Shown in pieces: positions 11,301 through 21,878 of a DNA stretch of 64,000 nucleotides; position 1 is the first letter of the stretch; every line of letters starts with the position of its first letter. Location: assembly GCA_008330645.1 (NCBI GenBank), contig VLTN01000022.1, forward strand, positions 248,001 through 312,000, written 5' to 3'. The translations under genes were made by a program, and so were the position numbers. The notes beneath the pieces were generated by a model. It was given only the letters and a program-made list of their open reading frames with translations, had not been told where the DNA came from and searched no databases. Origin of the DNA: Cafeteria roenbergensis (Eukaryota; Sar; Bigyra; Bicosoecida; Cafeteriaceae).

Positions 11301-14300
11301 CGCCACGAGCGACGGCTCGTCGCCGCTCGCCCACCACCTGCGGAGGGACGCAGCGAAGTGCATTCCCGTGCTGGACCAGCCTGGCGAAGCAGGCACATTC
11401 TGCAGCACCACGCCAGACGCAGGGTGTCTGGCGGACCCGTCGTTGGGCACGCTCGGGTACGTTGCCGCAGCAAGCTGCAGGGTGACGGACGCGAAGGGGT
11501 CCGTGGCGGCAGCTGCTTGGGCGTCCGGCTCTGCCGCAGCGGCTGCCCCAGCCGCGCCCCTGGCCGCCTCCGCGGAAGCAGTGAGCTGCCTGGCGGCCTT
11601 GAACTCCAGCGCCTCGTCGGGCTGCGGCACGTTGCCGCGGTGGCGCCGCACCTGCAGCCCGTTGGGCAGGACAGCTTCGGCAGAGCTCCCGCTGACGTCC
11701 GACAGGGCGGTGGCCTCAACCACGGACAATGCGACAGCCCACTCCGTTGCCTGCGGCCCTGCCGCCATGGCCGACGCGAGCCTGCCGAGAGACGCCTCTG
11801 CGTCAGCCTGCACCGAAGGGCCGCACGTCGCCAGCGGAGGCCGGCCGATGCCAGCCATGACTGACCACGAAACCGCGGCATTGCGCGCGACACTGGCTCC
11901 CAGTGCCGCCGTGGGCGCTGCCGGAGCTCCGGCAGCGCCACCCGCGCGGCCGAAAAGCGCGTCTCGCACCGCGGCCGCGGTGTCCTGGGGTGCTGCCGCC
12001 CCTGCGGCGGAGGCGGCGACGGATGCACCCGAGATTGCCGCAGCGCTGCTGCCAGCTCCGTCCTTGGCTGCGGCTGCTGCCAGACGCAGGACGCCAGCGA
12101 GGACGTCCAACGCCGCCGCCGCGGCACAGAGCGAGACGACGTTGCCCGCGGAAGCCACGGCCATGGTGGCCGCCCCGCTGCTCACGAGGGCCGCCGTCTC
12201 CTGCTTCGCGATGCGCTCGGCCGCGCCAGAAGCTGGGGCAGGGGCCGTGCCGGCCCGGCCGGAGGAGTGGGACATGCCCCGGGCCTTGGACTTGCCGAAG
12301 CGAGGGCCGCGCGTGCCGGCTGCAAATGCTGCCGCGGGCGGGGGGCTGGCGGCGGTGGGCTGCGCAGCAGTCGCGGATTCGGCTGCGGGCCCAAACCTGG
12401 CCGGCGAATCGAACATGTTGAAGGACGGGGCATCGGGGTTGAGCCGGCCAGCGACCGACGGTGCACGGCTGGGCGCCTCGAGGAAGCCGGAGAATATGTC
12501 CGTTGCGGGTGCGGCGCCAGCGGCAAAGCCGCTCCCCGCACCGCTTGCTCCCCCGCCAGCTCCCATGGGGCTGGTTCTGCCGTCGCCGCCCGCCGTGGCG
12601 AAGGGATCCTGGGCGGACGTCTGCCTGCCGGGGAAGACGAACGGCTGTTGAAGAGCCTCAGCCTGGAAGGCCGGGGGGGGCGCGAAGGCGGCGCCGAAGG
12701 GCGGCGGAGGAGGGGCGGAACGGGCCGCTGCCGCGCCTCCAGCGCCTGCTGCGGCGGCGCTCGTCGAGGGACGGTCCGGAGGCGAGGCATGGGACTTTCC
12801 GGCCTCAGCTTGACCTGCAAACAGGGCGAGCCCGACGCCCACGCCGTTGCACTGGTAGCTCGGGTGGGTGGCAACGCTCACGCACCGCCCGGGGGGGTCC
12901 AGCGCGGACACAGTGCAGAGCGCACTCGCGTCAGTCTGGTGGGACGCCGGGATGGGTGCGGCGTCATCACGACCAGCCTGACCCGTCTTGGCCGCATCGT
13001 GCACGTCGCGAGGGGACGGCAGGGCCGTCGCCCACTTGGCCGAGCTTTCAACTGCCTTGGATGCGGGCGACGTGAGCGCCTTGGAAACCGCCCGGGAGGT
13101 AACCTCCACGTCGTACACGCAGCCCGCCGCAGTGGCGCCGTACCTGCAGATGTTAGTCTTGCCGCTGGACCACACGACCTCCACGGCAGACTTGCGGCGG
13201 GGCGCCCAGCGGGCTGACGTCATCCGAACGACCCTTCCCTTACAAGGCTTGCCGCGGCTGTCACAGTCGTCCCCGCCCCACTTCCAGTCCGGCCCGCGCA
13301 CCACTTCGTCCCCTGCGCGGGGCGTCACATCCGGGCCAAAGCCGACGGCGCCCTGGGCTGCATAGTGCGCGGCCTGGAGAGCGGGCTGGTACCAGTCGAG
13401 AGGGGAGGGCTGAACCGCCGCGTCCGCCCCCTCAGCCAGCGGCTCGGCGCCCAGGAGCTGGCGGGCCACGGCGATGCGACGAACGGCAACGTCGGCCAGC
13501 GGGCCCGTGTGGGCGTCGAGCTTGCACAGCTGCAGGCGGTGGGCAACGGAGCGCCCGTCGAAACAGGCGGCAGAGGATGGGTATTCGAAGCTGGGGACGA
13601 GGGCCTCAGCATCGCCGGCGCCAATAAGGCTGGGCACGTCCGCATCGGCACTGCCCTCTGCAGGTTTGGCCACCGGTTCAGCGCCCGCAGATGCGGCGGG
13701 GGCTGCGCCCCCGCCAGAGGCAGCTGCAGGGCCAGGACCAGGTGCCCGCGTCGGCCCGAGTGGACGCTGAGCGGGGCGAGGCGGGTCCGCCGGCGTTCCC
13801 ATCGCTTGGGCAACCAGAGAGGCCTGAGCGACGGCGCTGAGCGTGCCATCGTCGTCGCAGGCTGGATCGCCGAGGACGGCCGTCGGGTCGACACCGGCGC
13901 TCTCCAGCGCGGCCTCTGCCCTGCGGGAGAGCACGCCAAGCACCCCGCGGAGCGTGCGTCGCCACGTCCCCTGCACAGCAAAGGCGGTCTCAACGCCGCG
14001 CCAGTCCGTGCCGGGAGCTCCCGCGAACTCCAGGCCGTCCAAGCCCAGGTCAGCCGCGCCGCTCTCTCCCGGCGCGCTGCCAGCGAGCACAAGGGCGGCC
14101 ATGCGAATGCCGGCGCTGAAGATCCTCGAGTCGGCGGCAGGGGACGCGTCGGCCAAGGAGGCGGCAAGGGCTGGAAGCAGCACAGCCGAAACCGAGGCGG
14201 CAGGAGGCACTCCGTCCGCTGCTGGCAGAGCTGCGCTTGCGGTCTCGCATGACCGCAGCAGAGCCGCCACTGCCTTTCCAGCAGCTGCCCGGCGGGCGGC

Positions 14301-17300
14301 AGTGGCCACCGCTGACTCGGCCTCGGAGGCTGCGGCAGCTGCAGCAACAGCGTCGTCGATCCAGGCGGCGACAGCACCCATGGCCAGCGCTGCCGTGAGG
14401 TCCCCTGGGCCCGGAACAGGGGCCGAGGGGTCTCCAGCGGCGAGCTTGGAGGCCGCATCGCTGGTTGCGAGCAGGGCAAGCACAGCGGTGAGCCCGCCAC
14501 CGCAGGCGAAGTCCCCGCCGTGAGCAAGGCGCAGCTGTCTCCACACGGCCGAGCTGCCGAGCATCGCCAGCGCGCCCTGGCGCAGCCGACGAGCGAAGGC
14601 GAGAGCTGCAGCTGAGGCACTGTCGGCCTCGCTGTCGTCCTGAACCGGCAGCGCCGCAGCCACGGCGGCCACACGCGCTGCGGCCCGAGCCCAGCCCGCG
14701 TCCGCCAGCGGCAGGCTGGCCACGAGGCGCACGATGGCGCCTCCACGCATGGTCAGCGGGGCATGCCCGCCGGCCCCGAGCAGCGCTGCCAGCGTGATCA
14801 CGCCGGGCACGCGAGCACCAGCGGCAGCCAGCGGCGCCGGCAGGTCGGCCATTCGCACGCATGCCTCGTCTGCGGTGTCGGGGCTCTCTGCCGCCAGGAG
14901 CACCTGGAGCACGCGGCACACGCCCGCGGTGTTCTTGGAGCGCTTCGCCGCAGCCGCAACCCCGTCGCTCCCCACCCCAGTCAAGGTCACGGGCGCGGTG
15001 CCGACGCTCGCCCCTCCGCTGGCAAGGACAGCGGTGCTGTCGGTCAGCACGCGGGTGAGATCGTCGTCGCCCAAGGAGCCGAGCGGGTCTCCCATGCTTG
15101 CCTTCGCCGAGCGGGCAGGCTGCTGGGAGGCGGCCTCGGGCGCAGCCGGAGCAGCGCCCCCGGTGGAAGCGCCAGCAGCGCCGTCCGTCAGGCGCGCAAG
15201 CGGCAGGGTCTCCGCATGCTCGTTCCAACCGGAGAGCGCCCCTGCCTCGGCGAGGCCAGCTGCAGGCCCGCTGGCGAGCGAAGCTCCGTTGACGACCGCT
15301 GAGAGGAGCGGCGCCAGCAAGTGCGCCGCGCCGCTGAACGCCGACTGGTGAGCGACTCCCTTGGCGGCGCTGCCGATCGAGTCGGTGAGGACGGTCATGG
15401 CCCTGTCGCGGAGGACGGGGCTGCGCGACTGCATGCCCTCGGACAGGATCTTGGCGAGCGCAGCCGCGCCGCCGTCGCCGCCTTCCGCGGCGTCGCGCTC
15501 TGATGACGCCACAGCCTGAGACAGGCCCTCTTCCCCCGAGGGGCAGGCCAGGACGGCCATGGCGCTGGAGATGGAGGCCCAAGAGGCCGCAACCGGCGAC
15601 GCCTTGAAGGCCACCGCGGCGCGGCCCAGCGAGCCGGCAAGGCCAGCCTCGGCTTGAGGCACTGGCGCAATGGAGGCAACGGCCCACGGCTCAAGATCCT
15701 CCGCCAGGGGCAGGCCGCGGGCGACGTCGATGACGTCAGATGTGGCATGGCGCCACGTCGTGGTCGCGAGGATGGACGCGGTGCTCATGGTCGCCTCCGT
15801 CACGCCGGCGGGGGTGCGCCGCTGGGCCCGGGACGACAGACCGGCGAAGGCAGCCGACGCGTCGGCAACGCTGACAGCGCCGGCCGTTGACGGCGCGGCG
15901 ACTTGGAACCCTGCTGCCGCGGCGCTGACGGCGTCTGTCGCGCTCTTGGGGCTGTTTTGCGGCGTCGGCGGGGGCAGGGCGATGCCGCCGCCCGCTGCCC
16001 GCCGTAGCAGCTCCAGAAGGGCGCTGCCCGCCGCGAAAAGCATCGTGCACTCGCGCACGGGCCAGCGCAGCGCCGTGGCACAGAGGGCCGAGGTGGCAAC
16101 GTCCACGGCGGCGGCCCTGGCGTCGGCAGCAACGACGGGGACTTCGCCGGCGGCGGTGGCGTCCGTGGCCTCCGCGTCGAGCACGTCGAGAGCGCGCTCT
16201 GCCGCGGCAAGGACCAAGCGGGCTGCCGCTGCCGCGAAGGACGCCGGCCCGCCGGCGTGAATGGGCACGGCAGAGCCGACGGCGGCGCCGACACTGGCCA
16301 TGCGAACGGCCGACACCTCGGCGGCGGGGACATGGGCGGACCGGGGCTCGGGGCACACGACAAGGCCGGTCGCGACTGAGCCGGCCACAGACATTGCGGC
16401 CGCGCTGTAGTGGACGGAGGGGAGGGGAAGGCCGGCCGCCTTGACCGCCCCGGACACGAGCTGGTCGAGCTGCCGGCCAAGGCAGCGCAGCGACATGCGG
16501 GCGAGACAGGCGGCCCGGGAGGTCGCCGCGAGCACCCTGGCGCGGCGGGCGCCCTGCGTGGCGGAGAGGCCCGCAGCACGCCAGCCAGCCCCCGCGGGCG
16601 ACGCCCCGCTCGCCTCCCCTGCGGCCATGGCCGCCGCCACAGCTGCGCGCAGGCCGCCCTCGAGGCCGCTGGCTGCTCCCACACGTGGCTTGCCCTGGCG
16701 CTTGGCTGCCCCGCTGTCCGCGGCCCCGCGCGTCCCCGTTTGGGACTTGCGGGCGGCAGCGCCCTGACCGGCAAGGTCCGCCAGGCCCATTCGCACGAGC
16801 CGGGCAACGTCGGCTGCAGCCGCTGCCACTGGGATGCCGGCGGCCGGGAGGTGAACTGAGGCAGCGACAGCTGTGGCCACGACGCGCTGGGCGAGCACCT
16901 TCCAGGCCGGCTTGCCGCTGCCTGGGCCGCCTGCTGCCTCGCGGATGGCGTCTGCCAGGGGGCTTGCCACGGCCGTCGTGGCGGCCTTCACGAGCGCCAC
17001 CGCGTCGGCGTGCAAGTCGCCCTCTCCGCCTTCGGACGCCGCGGCAGCTGCACCCGGGGCGCCCCGGGTCCCGCGGGTTCCGCGGGTGCCGCGAGGTTGC
17101 TTGGCCGCAGCGCTGTGCGCCGCAGTGGCCGCCGCGCATGCCCGCAAGCACGTACGCAGCCACTGCTTGGAGTGGTCGATGTCCGGAGGCCCTGTCAAGA
17201 AGGAGGCGCGACGGCGGTCCAAGGATTGCAAGGCGGCTGACAGCGCCTCCCGCACGGCGGTTGCGCCCTGCGCAGACGCCCCGCCGGACACGCCCGCGAG

Positions 17301-20300
17301 GAGCGCCCTCGCGGCTCTGCCGGGCGTGGTGCCGGCGTGCAGGGCGGGCTCAAAGGTTGGTGTGGCTGCGCTGCGGGCGTCGTCCTCGGAGGCGCCCTCG
17401 CTCACGGCTGCCGCGCCCTCCTGCACGATGCGCAAGCCACGCAGGGCCGCGTCGGCGCCGCTGGGCTTGGCGCCGCCCAAAGAGCGGGGCTCGGGGGACT
17501 GTGGGGCGCTTGCTGCCGCGGCAGAGCGCGACGATTGGGACACGGCGTCGAAGGGCAGGTTGGAGAGCACGACGGCAGCCAGCTGGGCCAGCTCCGCCGA
17601 CGAGCACGGCGCGGCCATTGCGGGAAGTAGCTCTGCCGGCCGGGCGAGCATGCTGGAATCGCGCATTGCGGAGCCCGCCGCGTCCTCGCTCTGGTCTTCG
17701 CCGGCTGCCTCGAGCAGCGACGCGATCTCGGGAGCCAGCGCCTCGGCCACAGCGGCTTCGATGCCGGACCCGAGCGCCACAGCGTTGGCGAGGGCGCGCA
17801 GCGAGACGACGCCGCACTCGACAGCCGGGCTGCTGGTGTTGCCCGCTCGGAGGTCCGCAAGGGCGGCGCCGAGCACCGCGCCGTGCGCGGCCGCTGCGGC
17901 CTCCCGGAGCACAGAGAGGGTGGCCAGTCCCTGAATTCTCTGCCTGCGGGCGGTGGACGTGCCGCGTGTTGAGTCCACCAGCGCCGCCCGGGCCACCTCC
18001 TCCGACTCGGCCTGGGCATCGGAGACGCAGCGGCCAACTGCGTCCATCGCGCGAACCGCAGCCCCGCCGTCGGCGCCGGCCAGGCTGGCGTCGGCGCGTC
18101 CGCCCCCGCGCTGGGAGGTCGCTGCCCCACTGCCACGCCCGCCCGCTGCGCGCCGACCGGCGCTCTCCGAGCCTGAAGCTGCGCCGGCCGCGGCGAGGAG
18201 GTCGAGCCCGTCCGCAGCATCGGCGCCGGGCTTCGCCTTCTTCAGCAGGCCCCCGGCGGCAGCCACGGCAGAGCCAGTGAGCGCAGCGGCGTCCTTGTCG
18301 CTCACGGCAGGCTCGCCTCCCGCAGCGCGCGGCTGGCCTCCGGCCGGCCTCCCGCGGCCAGCGCCCGACCGCGACAGCCTCGATGACTCCGTCACCGTGA
18401 GGACGTCGGCGTCGCTCTGCTCCTCGAACGTGGCTGCAGTGCGGTGGGTCTCCACAAGCATGCCAACAACGCAGCGCACCTGGAAGTGGCGCTTCCAGCT
18501 GCCGAGCGTGTCGGTGGCAGCGTCCGGGAGGCCAAGCGCTGAGACGGCCGAAGCAGCCTGAGCAGCCAGCTGCGCCCAGGCCTGCTTGCCCGTGCTGGCC
18601 TGCGTCGCGTCGTGCGGCGTGTCCCAGCTGGCCATGGCGCGCCACAGAGCCGCGCGCCACATGTCGGCGTCGTCGCAGAACACTGCGGTGGGCTGGCCCA
18701 GCTCGCGCCACAGCAGCACTGCTGTGGCGCGGGCGTCGGCCGATCCGGAAGCAGGAGCGAGCGAGCGCCGCACAGCACCCATTGCGGCGCTGAGCCTGTC
18801 GGAGGGGGTCCACCCGGTGAGAGGCCACGCGGCCCTCAATGCGGCGGCTGCAAGGGCGGCAGGAACCCGGCCGACGCGGTCCTCGGCGCAGGCCACGGCG
18901 TGGAGCGTGCGGAGGAGGTCGTCCCCAGTGGGCGCAATGGGCATGCCCGCTCCTGCCAAAATGGCTGCGAGCGGCGAGGACACGGCTCGCTGGCCGACTC
19001 CAGCCAGGATGGCTGCTGACGCCTCTGCCTGCGAGCCGCACGCCGGCGCGGAGGATGAGGGGTTGGAGCCGGAGGGCGCGCCGCCGTGCTGCAGCATGGC
19101 CCGCACCGAAGCAGCCGCGCCAGACGACCCGAGCTTGTGGGCAGCCTCGTCGGGCGGCACCTCCTCCGCGGCCTCAAGGGCGGCCTGAAGCGAACTCAAC
19201 GCGGACAGCCCCGCGCAGAGAATGCGCAGCGACGCGACCAGCGCCAGCGTGCGGGCGCCGTCATCGTGCGAGTCATCGGCTGCCATCGAAGGAACAGAGG
19301 GTGCTGCTGCGCCCGGTGCTGCTACTGCTCCTGCTGCTGCTTCTGCTGCTGCTGCTGCTGCTGCGGCGGCGGCGGCGGCAGGTGCTGGCGCGGGGGCTCC
19401 AGTGGCCCGAGCGCCTCGCCGTGAAGCCAGCGCGCGGCCGAGCCCGTTGACGAGAGCTGCAGCCAGCGTCGTGGGCCGCACGCCCATCTCAAAGACCGGC
19501 TGGCCTGTCGGGGGGGCGTCCCCGCTGCTGAGGGAGCTGGCGGGGCTGATGGGCGAGGCGGTGCCGACGGGCGAGCGGATGCGGAGCGAGAGGCGCTTGT
19601 CTGCGGCAGGGGCGCCTCCGCTCGCACCCGCCGCTCCAGGAGCGGGAGCCGATGCGGGAAGCGCACCGAAGCCCTGCGCCATTGCCGCTAGCGCCACGGC
19701 GGCAGCCACGGAGGCAGGGACGGCCTCTGCTGCCGGTGAGGAGTCGCGCTCGGCGGCCCCTGCGGACGGGGTGGCGGCGTTGGCGGCCGATGCAAGGCCG
19801 CATGCTGACGCCACCCGTGCGCCTGCGGCAGCGACGAGCAACGGCTGCGAATGGGAGGCGGGGCGTTCGGCGAGCAGGGCCGAAATGACGCTGGCTTGGG
19901 CGGCCAGCGCCCCGGCATCTGGGCCGCCGATCCAGCGCGTGAGGTCGGCCGCCCTGCACTGCCCCGCAGGGGCATCGCGAGGAGGAGGGGGCTTGGAGTC
20001 CGTGGCACCAGCGAGCCTGAGAAGGGCGTCTGCGAGCGACGCGGCTGCGCGCAGAGCGGGTGCGTCATCTGACTGCGCAGCCGAGGAGTCGCCGGCAGGG
20101 CTAGCTGTGGCACCGGCAGCGGAAGCGCCCGTGGTGTCCTTGGGCAGCCTGGGGACGACGGGCGACGAGCCAGCCAGCTCTGGCATCGAAGCGAGGCGGC
20201 TTCCCCCCAGAGCACGCCGGGCCGCAGCGGCAACTGCGGCAGGCAGGTACAGCCGCATTGTGCCCTTCCCCGCGGGAAGCTCGACTCCGCCGCCGGCAAT

Positions 20301-21238
20301 GCCCAGCATGGACATGGCGGTCCCAGCCACGATTCCGGGCGCGTTGGCCGCTTGCGCGCCGCCAACCACGAGAGCGAACGCGCGGGTGGCCGCGTCAACG
20401 GAAGCCCGCGAAGCAGCTGCGTCGCTGAGCGCGGCTGCGGCTGCCATGGCGACTGTTGTGGCGCGGGCAATGTCAGCAGAGGATGACGCGGCGGCGCCCG
20501 CGGGAAGCGCGGCGAGCGTCCGCTCCACCTCGTCGATGCCGCCGCCGAGCGGCTCGGATACGGCCTGGCAAAGCAGGCTGAGGCCCAGCGACGCAGGAAT
20601 CAGGGCGTCGGGCCCGACGGGCTTCGCGAGGCGGGTGGTCGGTCTGTCGCGCGGCGTTGCGGCCGCCCGGGCGCGGTCGGGGGCAGCTCGGAGGCAGGCG
20701 ATATCTGCCGTGGGAGCTTTTGTGGTCGCTGCAGCCGGAGCGGCGACACCACGGGTCCCGCGCGTGCCGGCTTTGCGCGGTAGGAACTTCTGCGGGCGCA
20801 CGGGGTGACGGCCAGGCAAGGGACAGGGCACGCGCGGTGGTGCGTGGAGACTGGCCGCCAACCTCCCTCGCGCGCCGGCCCTGAGTCCCGCTGCGCCAAC
20901 CTGCCGGCCCATGCAAACTCTGGGGAGCATGCGCGCTCTCTCCCTACCACCTCCCCCTTGGTTCACCCCGCGCGCGCACTGAAGAAAGCGAAGGGGTCCA
21001 GCGCTGACGACCGGGCCGAGAAGCTCACTCTGCAGGCCGCCACCAAATCCTCGGGCCCGAGCATGGCAATCGGCTCCTGCAGCTCGCGGTGCCCAGCCGC
21101 CTGGTCGATGAGTGCGGATACGGCACTGGCAACCGCGCGGTCGTCCGCAACAGGGAGCCGCTGGAAGTTGGCCAGGCACGCCCGCACCCCTTCAGGGTGC
21201 TTGTCGTGCAGCGCAGACAGCGCCACCAAAGAGTTCAT
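5340..21238 (-). CDS. Giant HECT-domain E3 ubiquitin ligase with MIB/HERC2, Vps62-like and SPRY modules
   Basis: Proposed as two exons, 21029-21238 and 5340-20789, joined in phase 0 (LVAACR|KFLPRK), giving about 5,219 residues. The first approximately 2,500 are Ala-rich and helical, alpha-solenoid-like. A MIB/HERC2 domain follows (about 13,090-13,325; GDEVVRGPDWKWGG...VVWSSGKTNICRYG). Next come a Vps62/DUF946-like segment (about 11,040-11,350; LRRWWASG...GPPPGYTPIGATVSMW) and a SPRY domain (about 8,850-9,330; GNVFVG-type strands, GFVGNCKDGHGKFYNYRSG). The C-terminal HECT domain starts near 6,900. The HECT motif LPSASTCFGRMTLPAY places the catalytic Cys codon at 5472-5474, 44 residues from the end, as expected for the thioester Cys that takes ubiquitin from E2. 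MIB/HERC2, SPRY and HECT recall the HERC/HECTD families, but there is no RCC1 propeller. The start is uncertain: ATG 21238 is the first in frame, yet coding-like sequence (LVWLACERLLGQPLLTQ) continues upstream without an ATG. Confidence 0.88.
20790..21028 (-). other. Intron 1 of the HECT E3 gene (239 bp)
   Basis: GTGAGC donor at 21028 and GCCCGCAG acceptor ending at 20790, matching the consensus of every other intron read in this window. Splicing joins two reading frames in phase 0. The longer open frame that runs through the intron from the downstream exon reads as non-coding Arg/Gly/Pro-rich sequence. Confidence 0.75.
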
Positions 21239-21878
21239 GGCGCCTGCCTCGTGGCCAAGCGGGGAGAGCGCGGCTGCCAAACTGGCTGCCCTTTGGGTGA
21301 GGAGCGGCTGGCCGAGCAGGCGCTCGCACGCGAGCCAAACCAAGTGCGGATTGGCACGTCTGCATTTTCTGTCCCGAAATGACTGCCGCCTCTGCCCAGC
21401 TCTATTCGGCGCACAACTACGCGGGGCCCGGCTCTGACTCCGAGGCGGGCCCGGGCCGGGCTGCGTCCCCCTCCAGCCAGCCGGGCCACCACCGGCACCG
21501 ATGCAGCGAGTTTGTGTCCGCGCAATTGCGCCCGTGTGGCACGCTTCGCCACCGTGTGGGTCCGGGGACGACGCTCGTATTGGAATCGCTGCAGCCGTGT
21601 TTGCTCAGCTCCGAGCTCCGCGCTGCAACCCGTGTCCGCGATGCTGGACTGTGGCCAAACATGGTCGACCGTGACTGGGTCGGCTGCTCGCTTTGCGGTG
21701 TGTCAGGACGGCAGCAAACAAACCATTGAGAGCCTCTGTCGTTGCCGCAATCCGAGCTTGCACGCAGGCACTGCACAGCCGAGCCCCAGGCCCAAGCGCC
21801 GCGGCACTCTCGCACGCACACACCTTCGCTGCGAGAAGAGGCGAGCAATTTATCCGCCCAGGGGTGCCTTGCTCTCAG
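21239..21878. other. Intergenic, 640 bp, upstream of the HECT gene
   Basis: Between the HECT start and the EF-hand gene stop (both minus). The part nearest the HECT gene (21,239-21,343) is open in frame and looks coding. The rest has lower GC with short TTTG/CAAA-rich stretches and is the likely promoter of the HECT gene and 3' UTR of the EF-hand gene. No GTGAG donor was seen on the minus strand here, so a further upstream consensus exon is not supported. Confidence 0.45.

Noticed and set aside
10696-12651. Long plus-strand open frame opposite the HECT gene
   Set aside because: Shadow frame; no motif. The minus strand carries the MIB/HERC2, SPRY and HECT domains in one frame.
20881-20966. 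Alternative HECT intron 1 using a GTGAAC donor
   Set aside because: In frame with some acceptors, but it breaks the GTGAG/CGCAG rule kept by all other introns.
20817-21028. Open frame continuing upstream of the HECT downstream exon, as an alternative N terminus
   Set aside because: The Arg/Gly/Cys-rich translation looks non-coding, and splicing at GTGAG/CGCAG to the helical upstream exon in phase 0 is a better model.
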